Part shown: positions 44,901 to 52,274 of the stretch, piece after piece
Layout: the number at the start of each line of letters is the position of its first letter
How positions within the stretch are numbered: the stretch's first letter is position 1
DNA from: Euryarchaeota archaeon
GTDB lineage: Archaea; Thermoplasmatota; SW-10-69-26; JACQPN01
Assembly: GCA_016207515.1 (NCBI GenBank)
Contig: JACQPN010000025.1
Coordinates: 62,001-126,000 of the forward strand
DNA length: 64,000 nt
Direction: 5' to 3'
The notes under the pieces: model-generated
Seen by the model: only the letters and a program-made list of their open reading frames with translations
Database searches by the model: none
Told to the model about the DNA's origin: nothing
Translations under genes and position numbers: made by a program

Positions 44901-47173
44901 ACCGTTCCGGCGCTTCCCGGGTCAAGGTCTTCCCAGAAGCAAGCGATGAGGTCGTTGGGGGCCGACGAACTTGGGATCGGCGTGGGATTGTAACCGGCAC
45001 AACTAGTCGGGACAAAGCATACCAGCCCATTGCTTCCTATATACACATAAGGATTTGACAATCCGTACCATGGAAACAAAAATGGCAAAGTAATGGCCGA
45101 CGAGACCGAGTCGTCCCCGAGAGCGACCGTCGTTCCCGCCGTTAGGTTGCGCCACTCGAAGGCGGCGATTCCACATGTGTAACCTGCCCCATCCAAGCCC
45201 ATTTCACATCCAAGGAGTATGGTGGTATTCCGGAAATTGTTGCTCGTGTCCGTCTCCCCCGGCACCGCCAAAACCTCCGCCGCGAGAATCAGCGGGCTGC
45301 CTGTCTCGGGGAGGACCCATGTGAAGTTCACCAGAGTGCTTGCGCCGGCGGTAAGATCACGTGGCGTAGATTCGTTTACCACCGTAGAATTAACACGCGT
45401 GCTCACCACGACACCGGACTGGTTTCGGCTACCAAGATTTCGCACTTGAACGGATACTACCGCGGGCGATGAAGGCAGGAAAAGGCCGCTGGTCGGGGTA
45501 ACGGATATCGTTTGAACCGCCAGGTCGTCGGAGACCAGGCGGTAACCGCCAACGGCTCCAAGGGATTCAACGACGCCTGCCCCGTAGTTGTTGTCGGCTC
45601 CCACGATACCCCGGTCGACAGAGGTTGCCTGAAGCGTAGCGAGCACCGAGCTCGGTTGAAAGCTTAGGTTTGCGCGCTGAATCATTAACGCAATGAGGCC
45701 TGCCACGTGAGGTGTGGCCATACTGGTCCCGCTCATCCGGACGAATCCAGTGGTCGTGCCTGCGTCAGCGGAACTTACTCCAACGCCGGGAGCTGAGATT
45801 TCTGGCTTCAGTCGTCCATCCGCGGTAGGACCGCGGCTGGAGAAGGAGGCCACATTCGCGGAGTTGTCGACGGCACCGACCGTTATGATGTCCCGCGCGC
45901 TTCCAGGGATGCCGACCGTGTGGGCGTTTGGACCATTATTCCCGGCCGCGAAAACTGTGACGATACCTGCTTCCGACGCCCGAGTAGCGGCGAGCTCCAT
46001 AGGTGACGTCCCATCGCCATTGACGTTCGCGCCCAAGCTGGCAGAGAGGACATGAATGCCCATGACCGTACGGTTTCCGATTGCCCAGTCGATGCCACCA
46101 ATTATCCACGACTCAGTGCCCATTCCCGCGCTGTCAAGTACCTTTATTCCAATTAGGCGAGCGCCAGGAGCCATGCCGATATTTGGTCCCCCGCATCCCG
46201 TTCCGGCGGCGATGCCGGCGACGTGTGTCCCGTGGCCATGATCGTCGTAGGCCGTGAGGTGACGACCGTTAACGGCATCGAAAAACGCTGAAATCTTGGG
46301 GTCCGCGGTCGTGCGATTGTCATCGAAATCGTCCACGCTACAATGGGAGGAATCGATTCCCGTGTCCAAAATCGCTATTCCCACTCCTGACCCATTGACG
46401 GCATACATCGCGCGCGCCTGAGGGCCCGCGATGGATGGCGCGGAGCTGGCGAGTGAGGCACGAAGGATGGCGTCGTGGTAGACCCGTGCCACGCCCGGGA
46501 TGGTAGCAACTTCCTGGATCGCCCCAGCCGGGAGGGAAACGGAAAAAGCGGCCACGGATTCGAAGCGCTTCAAGAGCTTTGCGCCTGCCCGTTCAAGAGG
46601 GACGACGGAAGTCTCAAACGCTTCCGAATTCGCAAACAGGACTATGACAGGCAATTCCATGTCTGATGGCACCTCGGCCACCATATGGTCGAGCACATCC
46701 TCGATTCCGTTGTTGTCGATATCCCCCCGGTGACCGACCGCCAGTTGAAGCTCTTCGATCCATAGGGACCCATCCGTGAAGGCATGGTTGCGGACCATGC
46801 TCATCTTGGGCGCGGAGGTCCCTGCGACGCCATCGCCGTGATCGTCGACTGTGTTCGGCGCCGGAATCCGCGAACCAGCGCCCGCTTTCTCGGGGCGCTC
46901 CACGTCTTTCGGACGTTCTTCAGGAGGCGACTCGCTAAAGGGTCCGACTACCTTTCCAAAAACAGCCCCATCGGACGTCGCAGGCACGGATGCCGTATCG
47001 TGGACCTCCGCGGATCTCGCGGTAGGCTCGTCAGGCCAGGAGCCAGTGGCCAACAAATCCGAAGGGGTTCGTGGCGGGTAAACGTCCACCAGGCTGTCTG
47101 GCGGGGGCCCTGTCACCAAGAGGACCAAAAAAAACACACAAATGAATCTCCAGAGCCGTGGCCGTGCGTGCAA
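41951..47173 (-). CDS. Secreted subtilisin-like protease (S8) with nidogen-like and FN3 modules (1740 aa)
   Basis: TTG start at 47173 with a GGAGAGG region upstream and a TATA box (AGGTATAAGAAT) near 47211-47222. A signal peptide is followed by a proregion (about 130-250, inhibitor I9-like). The peptidase domain has Asp270 in DTGID, His314 in HGTHVAG, Asn412 in AGNNG and Ser484 in GTSMATPHVAG: a complete catalytic set. A CARDB-like domain (about 545-640) follows; then three copies of a 190-residue Cys-paired module resembling NIDO (GDDxVSxxIxLPFxFxWYG ... PNDxxACxWEDLDP), each separated by an FN3 domain; then the shared 140-residue Ig-like module; finally two GWNLxS units. It is a secreted endopeptidase; no anchor is present. 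Confidence 0.9.
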   Translation of the reverse strand: MHARPRLWRFICVFFLVLLVTGPPPDSLVDVYPPRTPSDLLATGSWPDEPTARSAEVHDTASVPATSDGAVFGKVVGPFSESPPEERPKDVERPEKAGAGSRIPAPNTVDDHGDGVAGTSAPKMSMVRNHAFTDGSLWIEELQLAVGHRGDIDNNGIEDVLDHMVAEVPSDMELPVIVLFANSEAFETSVVPLERAGAKLLKRFESVAAFSVSLPAGAIQEVATIPGVARVYHDAILRASLASSAPSIAGPQARAMYAVNGSGVGIAILDTGIDSSHCSVDDFDDNRTTADPKISAFFDAVNGRHLTAYDDHGHGTHVAGIAAGTGCGGPNIGMAPGARLIGIKVLDSAGMGTESWIIGGIDWAIGNRTVMGIHVLSASLGANVNGDGTSPMELAATRASEAGIVTVFAAGNNGPNAHTVGIPGSARDIITVGAVDNSANVASFSSRGPTADGRLKPEISAPGVGVSSADAGTTTGFVRMSGTSMATPHVAGLIALMIQRANLSFQPSSVLATLQATSVDRGIVGADNNYGAGVVESLGAVGGYRLVSDDLAVQTISVTPTSGLFLPSSPAVVSVQVRNLGSRNQSGVVVSTRVNSTVVNESTPRDLTAGASTLVNFTWVLPETGSPLILAAEVLAVPGETDTSNNFRNTTILLGCEMGLDGAGYTCGIAAFEWRNLTAGTTVALGDDSVSSAITLPFLFPWYGLSNPYVYIGSNGLVCFVPTSCAGYNPTPIPSSSAPNDLIACFWEDLDPGSAGTVRYATVGTAPSRVFVVEFSGVPHFFRGGSNSFQIHLAEDGTATCMYSTVASDMDGIATAAGSENGNGVVGLRLAYREFSATSVGVSFVPPAPSAPDAPSLRALSGPRAGQITIAWDQPTRTGGRPIENYTIYMGNASGNTNLMATVAGTASSHTVTGVAQGQSRFFRVAAVNSAGEGILSGETNSTPPTTPTACEFAGRDAGGYECRLAVVQPANMSGATSLIMGDDEVSLPIDLGFNISWYGRTRWNVSIGSNGLVCFTPTGCWIWYPSTPPSSSVPNDFAACYWEDLDPRYGGNISYVRVGSQPNRKFVVEYRDIPHYMSNFTNTFQIQIGEDGEVRCILIDVSTDSDGRLVAAATENLNGTVGVRLAFSEFAAEGLGFSFTPSVTPALPSPPSSPIAYAGPQADQITLFWRASDDGGAPVTAFRVYGGNSSGTLALIGQAPGTAYSFVDTGFLTRTTRYYRVTALNGVGEGLRSVEASATSLGPPPFCEIVGPDASGYACALVPFDWKIISGGTRVSLGDDDTSAPIQLPFNFNWYGTPRSRVIISSNGLLCLGSASGCASFTPPAPPSPATPNDYVACLWEDLHPGVAGVIQYETIGSEPNRVFVAEYDGVPHYYNGPRVTFQIQLWEQGDAKCMLKNAPTDGDGARTAVGTENDSGLAGLRYTYSEFAATNMGVRFASQTSSQIPVFTATLNVTTGLFSDSATIGAQANATDGFDAFWDRPEPPMPPGEHVQLYLSNSPAQEADLRRLDQNVKGTTSPLNWTLVLHYMSSPNRVNVTWTSGNFDELPSGMSVTLVTPEGRVDMRTQGVASFDIGAEGDHNLSIIIASTTTMVVPVHRGWNLFSLPVEVEDGSPTALFGAGQAVAYRWNAAGRRYEQASRLEPGAAYWVFAYNGINVSVVGQPVSLLTSNLGRGWNLMGATSASIEVAAISTVPPNCLLTSSVYAWENPQRTYRSTTTIDAGRGYWVYALQDCSALQRR

Positions 47174-47210
47174 ACGATTTCCGCCTCTCCGAATGGGCAG
47201 GGCAATGCCA

Positions 47211-47222
47211 ATTCTTATACCT
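47211..47222 (-). promoter_or_regulatory. TATA box of the subtilisin gene
   Basis: AGGTATAAGAAT on the minus strand, about 45 bases before the TTG start. Confidence 0.65.
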
Positions 47223-47336
47223 TTCCTCCATGGAAACCGTGTAGCATTGTGAAGTTGGCGGAAGCCGATTTCTTTGTACTGGTCAGCGACTGGGATGACA
47301 ACTATCCTCGCGGCCCAGCCATCTCATAGTTGATTA

Positions 47337-48621
47337 GGGCTCGTTAGCAAATAAGTGCTTTAATTAGGGGCTGGTGCCATCCGTGTTCGTTGGATGCACA
47401 AGCCCTGAAGCGGAAGCTCGCAGCACTTGGCCCGGCGCTGGACGAGCGGAGCCGGAGGCTCGTGTTTGCCGCAGAGGCCCAAGCGTTGGGCCGCGGTGGG
47501 ATCGCGTCCGTGCATCGAGCCACGGGGACGGCCCGCAGCACCATCGAGCGAGGTATCAAGGAACTCGAATCGTCACCCAAGGACACGTCCCGGATCCGCA
47601 GGCCCGGCGGTGGACGCAAACGGCTCGTGGAGAAGGACCCCAGACTCCAGCCCGATTTGGAACGCCTCGTGGAACCCAGCACTCGGGGAGACCCGGAGTC
47701 CCCGGTTCGCTGGACCCTCAAGAGCGTTCGCACCTTGGCCGAGGAACTCCAAAAGCAGGGGCACAAGGTGAGCTACCCTGTGGTGGCGGAACTCCTGGCC
47801 GAGGCGGGGTACAGCCTCCAGGGCAACCAGAAGACGAAGGAGGGCAGCCGGCACCTCGACCGCAACGCCCAATTCGAACACATCAACGCGAGCGTGCTGC
47901 GCCAACAACGCGCGGGACAACCCGTGGTCAGCGTCGACACGAAGAAGAAGGAACTCGTGGGTCCCTTCAAGAACGCCGGCAAGGAGTGGCGACCCGAAGG
48001 AATGCCGGAACGCGTGCGCGTCCACGACTTTCTCATCGAGGAAAAGGGGAAGGCCGTCCCGTACGGCGTGTACGACCTCACGCGAAACGCGGGATGGGTT
48101 AGCGTGGGCGTCGATCACGACACGGCCTCCTTCGCCGTGCGGACCATCCGGCGGTGGTGGCAGAAGATGGGCCGCTCCGCCTACCCAAAGGCAAAGTCGC
48201 TTTTGATCACGGCCGACGCCGGCGGAAGCAACAGTAGCCGATCGCGCCTATGGAAGTGGGAGCTCCAACGATTGGCTGACCGGACGGGACTCACGATCCA
48301 CGTCAGCCACTTTCCACCCGGCACGAGCAAGTGGAACAAGATCGAGCACCGACTCTTCAGCTCCATCACCCAGAACTGGCGCGGCCGGCCCCTGGTCAGT
48401 CTCGCCGTGATCGTAAGCCTCATCGGAGCCACCCAGACCCGCACCGGACTGCGGGTCCGAGCCGAATTGGACAAGGGTACGTATCCCAAGGGTCGCGAAG
48501 TCTCCGACGAAGAAATGGCTCAGGTCGACTTGCGCCCCGACCCGTTTCACGGCGACTGGAACTACGCAATCAGACCCCATGGCCGAATGGCGAAATAAAT
48601 CGTTTATTTCCTGACGAGCCC
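47337..48621. mobile_element. ISAzo13-type insertion sequence
   Basis: A single transposase gene lies between imperfect terminal inverted repeats. Counting from the adjacent A/T, the left end AGGGCTCGTTAGCAAATAA (47336-47354) matches the right end AGGGCTCGTCAGGAAATAA (48604-48622, complement) at 17 of 19 positions. TTA occurs on both sides of the GGGCTCG...CGAGCCC boundaries and may be a 3-bp target duplication. The element is 1285 bp, complete, and probably recent. It sits about 30 bp upstream of a dead methyltransferase paralogue. Confidence 0.8.
47390..48598 (+). CDS. ISAzo13 family transposase
   Basis: TTG start at 47390, 402 residues, complete. The DDE catalytic core (RNase H-like) shows VVSVDTKKKE (first Asp, about 182), LLITADAGGSN (second Asp, about 269), and WNKIEHRLF (Glu, about 325), the pattern of the Rhodopirellula/ISAzo13 transposases. 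The N-terminal part has a helix-turn-helix (ATGTARSTIERGIKEL). Since no frameshift or stop is seen, the enzyme may be active. Confidence 0.93.
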   Translation: MDAQALKRKLAALGPALDERSRRLVFAAEAQALGRGGIASVHRATGTARSTIERGIKELESSPKDTSRIRRPGGGRKRLVEKDPRLQPDLERLVEPSTRGDPESPVRWTLKSVRTLAEELQKQGHKVSYPVVAELLAEAGYSLQGNQKTKEGSRHLDRNAQFEHINASVLRQQRAGQPVVSVDTKKKELVGPFKNAGKEWRPEGMPERVRVHDFLIEEKGKAVPYGVYDLTRNAGWVSVGVDHDTASFAVRTIRRWWQKMGRSAYPKAKSLLITADAGGSNSSRSRLWKWELQRLADRTGLTIHVSHFPPGTSKWNKIEHRLFSSITQNWRGRPLVSLAVIVSLIGATQTRTGLRVRAELDKGTYPKGREVSDEEMAQVDLRPDPFHGDWNYAIRPHGRMAK

Positions 48622-48652
48622 TTAGGTGCGGATTCCTGGGGAAAATCTGGCA

Positions 48653-48862
48653 ATGCTTAAATGTCCCCGAAGGCTGAAACCGGATCGCCTCCATCTCACC
48701 CGGCTCGGGAACCTCCTCCGAAAGCTCTGCACGTGGGACGGCCCGATACGGGTCGGCTGGATCGCCCATGCCTTTTTTTCGCGTCTACCGAGATCCACGG
48801 CTACCGCTACGTGGCTCTTGTCAAAGCGACGTCCAGAGTTTCGTTGGTCCGAGGTCGGGTAA
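48653..48862 (+). pseudogene. Truncated paralogue of the MidA/NDUFAF7-like methyltransferase
   Basis: Beginning at an ATG (48653) in the same place as the GTG of the intact gene at 50477, the fragment encodes KCPRRLKPDRLHLTRLGNLL... up to CTWDGP, matching 25 or more of about 29 residues of the intact N-terminus, with most DNA differences at silent positions. After CTWDGP a 20-odd-base insertion shifts the frame; a degraded MPF.R sequence follows at 48769, and no other part of the enzyme can be found. The IS element lies just upstream. Confidence 0.75.
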
Positions 48863-48953
48863 TTGGCGTTATCGCCTCTCGTTCCGTCTGTCGTGTCCGG
48901 GCCTCTCCTGTGGCCATGCTGAGTGGCACGCTGGACGATCCCAGGGTCAAGCC

Positions 48954-49577
48954 TCAGGGTTTCATGTTCAAAGCGAATATCCTTTCGAGTGCCAACCGCA
49001 TCGCGTCCCGTTTGCGCTCGGGACGCAGGGCGACGATGCGATTAACTTCGCCCCGACCGAGCATTTCACCCGAAGCCGACAGAGTCTTCGCCATCTGCAG
49101 CAGGTCTTCGCTGAACCTTGCCTTTTGCGCACCGACACGATCAAACATCGCCTCCGCCTTCATGGCAACGAGGTGCTCCCAGGATGGGACGTAGATGTCG
49201 TCGGCCTTCCCCGCCGTCATGACCGCGTCTTTGAGTACCTCGGGCGAGATGAAGTCCTCCCGACCCTCGATGAGTTCCACCGGGACGTCTCCATTGGGTG
49301 TCGGCACGTAAAGCGATATGCTCGCGCCGTCGGGTTCGATCCTGTAGTGCCCGTGGAGCGCCGCCGCCACCCGTTCGATGACGGCAAGATAATTTTCCAC
49401 GTCGCCGACAGGGAACGGGTGGAGATCCATGTCCTTTGTCGCGCCGTGGTGCCCGGTCTTGAAAAGTCGGGCGGTGCTTCCGAGGACGAGGAGGTGGAGG
49501 CCGTCCGTGTGAAATTCGCGGGCAAGCAATCGCAATACTTCCCGCTGTTCGTCATCAGAGACGAGACCGCCGCTCAT
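48954..49577 (-). CDS. AbiEii-like nucleotidyltransferase toxin
   Basis: ATG start at 49577 overlaps the stop of the upstream gene by four bases (ATGA). The nucleotidyltransferase signature G-S-x(n)-D-x-D is visible as LVLGSTARLFKTG (about 30-42) and KDMDLHPF (about 47-54), and a third acidic residue may be in PVELIEGREDF. Length 207 fits the minimal NTase domain. Homologous fold members of type IV toxin-antitoxin pairs (AbiEii/AbiGii) transfer nucleotides to RNA targets, such as tRNA, and stop growth. Assignment is by signature and gene order, as the sequence is divergent. Confidence 0.72.
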   Translation of the reverse strand: MSGGLVSDDEQREVLRLLAREFHTDGLHLLVLGSTARLFKTGHHGATKDMDLHPFPVGDVENYLAVIERVAAALHGHYRIEPDGASISLYVPTPNGDVPVELIEGREDFISPEVLKDAVMTAGKADDIYVPSWEHLVAMKAEAMFDRVGAQKARFSEDLLQMAKTLSASGEMLGRGEVNRIVALRPERKRDAMRLALERIFALNMKP

Positions 49578-50338
49578 GGCCCTGCACTCTCCTTGATCAA
49601 TTCATCGCCCAAAGCTTGGCGCCTTTTGGCGAGGAAGCCAGGGAGAACGATCTGCGGGTCTGTGGCCTCAAAGACCTTTGGATCGGTGCGGATGTTGAAG
49701 TAATTGAAATGACGCGCGGTCGCCGCATCGATGCGCGTTCCCTTGAGGATCTCTTGTGCGGCGGCGACCTCTCGCGGAAGGCCGGTCGCGGCGAATAGCA
49801 GCGCCGCGTCTTCGGTGATCGTGGAGGGGATGGAGAACTTTTCGCCAAGCACCGATAGAAAACGCTTCTCGCTGCGATAAGCATCGCATTGGAACGCGTC
49901 GATTTTTGGAGCAGTAGCCGCGCCCTTATGGGAAAAGACGGGCCAAGCGCGATAAGGGACGTACGACGTGAGGGCTAGTGTCGGAAGACATGCGAAGGCG
50001 TGCCGGATCTTTAAGGCGGAAAGGGCCGCGTTGAGCGTCAAGAGCTCGCCCCAATAAGGTGAGAGAGACCAGGCGCGGATGGCAACACTCGGGTCGACGG
50101 CGTAATAGGCACCTTGCGCAATGCGTACTAGGAGTCGCGCGCGGACCCCGACGTGCGCGAATTGGCGCGCTCTTGTCCCCGTGCCAAGCACGTCCTCGAT
50201 AGTGGCAAGATCGAGCTTTCCTGGAGGCGACAGGCGAAAATAGGCATCTAGGGCCCACCGTGGAGGAGAAGGAGGATCAGGGGATGAGCCCACCACAAGG
50301 ACCGGTGTTTCCCCTATTTGTTTGGTCTTTACTAACAT
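49574..50338 (-). CDS. AbiEi-like antitoxin / transcriptional repressor
   Basis: ATG start at 50338. A 254-residue protein with an N-terminal winged-helix-like segment in which ARLLVRIAQGAYYAVDPSV (about 85-103) resembles the wing of AbiEi family antitoxins (LxR.xRGxYxV). Its stop overlaps the toxin ATG by four bases, and a GTTATG-N5-CATAAC inverted repeat lies just upstream of its start, the layout of a self-repressing antitoxin. The rest of the protein (about 110-250) is not recognisable. AbiEi assignment therefore rests mainly on gene order and the wing. Confidence 0.6.
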   Translation of the reverse strand: MLVKTKQIGETPVLVVGSSPDPPSPPRWALDAYFRLSPPGKLDLATIEDVLGTGTRARQFAHVGVRARLLVRIAQGAYYAVDPSVAIRAWSLSPYWGELLTLNAALSALKIRHAFACLPTLALTSYVPYRAWPVFSHKGAATAPKIDAFQCDAYRSEKRFLSVLGEKFSIPSTITEDAALLFAATGLPREVAAAQEILKGTRIDAATARHFNYFNIRTDPKVFEATDPQIVLPGFLAKRRQALGDELIKESAGP

Positions 50339-50346
50339 TCATAGTT

Positions 50347-50363
50347 GTTATGAACCCCATAAC
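50347..50363. promoter_or_regulatory. Inverted-repeat operator upstream of the AbiE-like operon
   Basis: GTTATG-AACCC-CATAAC, a perfect 6-bp inverted repeat with 5-bp spacer centred 17 bp before the antitoxin ATG. Confidence 0.65.
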
Positions 50364-50476
50364 AGATAAGAGTTTGGGCGTCTTGAGCTAGGACCCCGCG
50401 ATTCGAGATGTTTCAGCCCCAGTTTCCAGAGCTTGGGCGGCCCTTCCACTTTTTGACGGCCTCGCCATTACAGACC

Positions 50477-51658
50477 GTGACGAAATGCCCAGAACGCCGT
50501 CTGAAATCCGACCGACCGCACCTCACGCGCCTAGGGAACCTGCTGCGCAAACTCTGCACATGGGACGGCCCCATGCCTTTCTCCCGGTTCATGGAGTTCT
50601 GCCTCTACCACCCCCAATGGGGTTACTATTCGACACCGCGTGAGAAAATCGGCGCTGATGGCGATTACTATACGTCGTCGTCCTTGGGCCCGGCGTTCGG
50701 ACGCACGCTAGCGCGCCAGTTCGCGCTGATGTGGGAAGCATGCGGGCGTGGCCGCTTCACGCTCGTGGAGATGGGCGCCGGCCGGGGCGTTCTCGCGCGG
50801 GACGTGATCACGGCACTCGCGAAGGAGCGACCGGAGTTCCTTGCAGATCTCCGCTACCATATCGTCGAGGTGAGCGACGCGATGGCCGCGGTGCAGGCGA
50901 AAACACTGGCACCACTTGACTTGCCGGCTGGGACGGTCCGGCGGTTTTCCGACCCCGGCGAATTACGATCTGTACGTGGATGCTTTTTCTCGAATGAACT
51001 CGTGGACGCCTTCCCCGTGCATCGCGTCGAGATGAGCGGCGGAGAGCTGCTCGAAGTGCACGTCGACTACGATGACGATGCGGACAAGTTCGAGGAGCGG
51101 CTCCTCGAACCATCCACTCCGACCCTGGCGAAGTATCTCGACGAACTCGGCGTGAAACTCGTCGAGGGACAGCGCGCGGACCTCAACCTCAATGCGCTCG
51201 CATGGCTCACCAAGGTGAACGCGGCCCTCGACTCAGGGTTCGTGCTCACCATCGACTACGGCCACGAGGCGAAGGAACTCTACTCGACGGCGCGCATGGC
51301 GGGCTCGCTCGTCGCCTACAAGGACCACCGCGTCTCGAACGACGTCTTTGCGAACATCGGCGAACAGGACCTCACGACGATGGTGGATTTCACCAGCCTA
51401 CGCAACCTTGCAGAGGAGTTGGGATTACGGCAACTCTTCTACGGGACCCAACGGGATTATCTCACGAGGTTGGGGATACTCGACACTTTCGCCCGCCCCG
51501 GACGCAGCGACGACGAGATGATAGCTGATCTGGCGATCAAGAATCTTGTCGTGCCGGGTGCGATGGGCGAGATTTTCAAGGTCCACCTTGTCGCCAAGGG
51601 CGTGGCGGTGGAGCCCGAACGCGTCATTCCGTCGACGGCTGATCCGGCACTTGGCTAG
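50477..51658 (+). CDS. MidA/NDUFAF7-like SAM-dependent methyltransferase (DUF185)
   Basis: GTG 50477 is chosen because the dead paralogue also begins at the corresponding codon (M-x-K-C-P). The protein has the family N-terminus PMPFSRFMEFCLYHPQWGYYS (about 32-52), the class I SAM loop LVEMGAGRGVLARDVI (about 100-115), and VRGCFFSNELVDAFPVHRV (about 175-193), the N-E-L-x-D-x-x-P motif, which is the hallmark of DUF185. In mitochondria the family member methylates an arginine in a complex I subunit (NDUFS2). In archaea the substrate is unknown; a respiratory subunit would be a fair guess. Confidence 0.87.
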   Translation: MTKCPERRLKSDRPHLTRLGNLLRKLCTWDGPMPFSRFMEFCLYHPQWGYYSTPREKIGADGDYYTSSSLGPAFGRTLARQFALMWEACGRGRFTLVEMGAGRGVLARDVITALAKERPEFLADLRYHIVEVSDAMAAVQAKTLAPLDLPAGTVRRFSDPGELRSVRGCFFSNELVDAFPVHRVEMSGGELLEVHVDYDDDADKFEERLLEPSTPTLAKYLDELGVKLVEGQRADLNLNALAWLTKVNAALDSGFVLTIDYGHEAKELYSTARMAGSLVAYKDHRVSNDVFANIGEQDLTTMVDFTSLRNLAEELGLRQLFYGTQRDYLTRLGILDTFARPGRSDDEMIADLAIKNLVVPGAMGEIFKVHLVAKGVAVEPERVIPSTADPALG

Positions 51659-51749
51659 ATTCCGCGTGGACGCGCGGCTCGACCCTGTCTTGCAAGCGGA
51701 GATCGACCTGGCCGTCCGACATCACGGCATGTCTGCGAGCCAACCGTAA
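51651..51749 (+). pseudogene. Possible fragment of a ribbon-helix-helix protein
   Basis: A 32-codon frame starting at a TTG that overlaps the methyltransferase stop encodes ARFRVDARLDPVLQAEIDLA, which reads like the strand and first helix of an RHH protein, and stops abruptly. It overlaps the end of the convergent relE-like gene. It may be a remnant cut by arrival of the toxin-antitoxin module. Confidence 0.3.
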
Positions 51750-52003
51750 CCGTCTTTCCGGTGGAAGATCCTTAGGACGACCACATCACGGTCAAGGGTG
51801 AAAGCGATCCGCCACTCGCCGACCCGCAGGCGGTACATCGGTTGGGCCGGATCCGCGTCGAGCCGCTTCACGTCGAGAGCGTTCGAGATTCCACTCGGAT
51901 CCTCGGCGAGCCCCCGTAGCGCCTTCTTGAGGCGTCGTTTCACATCGGGCGATAAGCTTCGGAAAACCGGGGCAGCGTGGACGGGATCGAGGATGACCTT
52001 CAC
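51722..52003 (-). CDS. RelE/ParE family toxin
   Basis: ATG start at 52003, overlapping the antitoxin stop by four bases. The 93-residue protein shows the family pattern: SLSPDVKRRLKKALRGLAEDP, LDADPAQPMYRLRVGEWRIAF (the R-x-G-x-x-R strand core) and VVVLRIFHRKDGYG at the end. RelE toxins cleave mRNA in the ribosome A site. Conserved Arg in YRLRVGEWRI and the C-terminal Tyr/His suit an active enzyme. It is probably neutralised by the adjacent antitoxin. Confidence 0.87.
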   Translation of the reverse strand: MKVILDPVHAAPVFRSLSPDVKRRLKKALRGLAEDPSGISNALDVKRLDADPAQPMYRLRVGEWRIAFTLDRDVVVLRIFHRKDGYGWLADMP

Positions 52004-52191
52004 AGGTCTTCCAAATCCACGTACTGGCGGCGCGGGGTCGACGCATACTGCTTGCGGAGTTGTTCGACGAAATCGTCCCGCTGGACTCGATCCATGAGCG
52101 CGGTGAGGATTTCCGGATAGGTCATTCCAGCGTGACCGTACGTTTTGAGACGGTCCCGCACCGCCTCAGGAATGGAGATCGTCGAGGTCAT
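52000..52191 (-). CDS. RHH-type antitoxin partner of the RelE-like toxin
   Basis: ATG start at 52191. A 63-residue protein with an N-terminal RHH-like segment (TSTISIPEAVRDRLKTYGHAGMTYPEILTALM, strand and two helices, about 2-34) followed by a basic and acidic tail that would wrap round the toxin. The length, four-base overlap with relE and three direct operator repeats at its start identify it as the antitoxin. Confidence 0.8.
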   Translation of the reverse strand: MTSTISIPEAVRDRLKTYGHAGMTYPEILTALMDRVQRDDFVEQLRKQYASTPRRQYVDLEDL

Positions 52192-52216
52192 GTACAGTCA
52201 TGTAGCGTCATGGAAC
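52187..52216. promoter_or_regulatory. Three tandem 10-bp operator repeats at the antitoxin start
   Basis: GTCATGTACA, GTCATGTAGC, GTCATGGAAC follow one another with a 10-bp period. The first repeat overlaps the antitoxin start codon; a CCTTATG TATA-like element adjoins the last. Confidence 0.75.
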
Positions 52217-52274
52217 ATAAGGTTTTCGGGAGCGCGTCCGGAAAAAGCGCGGTACGCCCTTCAGTACGCCCTAA

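Noticed and set aside
48768-49703. Plus-strand frame of 311 codons
   Set aside because: It is antisense to the NTase gene over most of its length and lacks a recognisable domain; only its first residues reflect the degraded methyltransferase copy.
52187-52216. CRISPR-like repeat
   Set aside because: Three 10-bp units without spacers; no cas genes. It fits an operator instead. No CRISPR array was found anywhere in the window.
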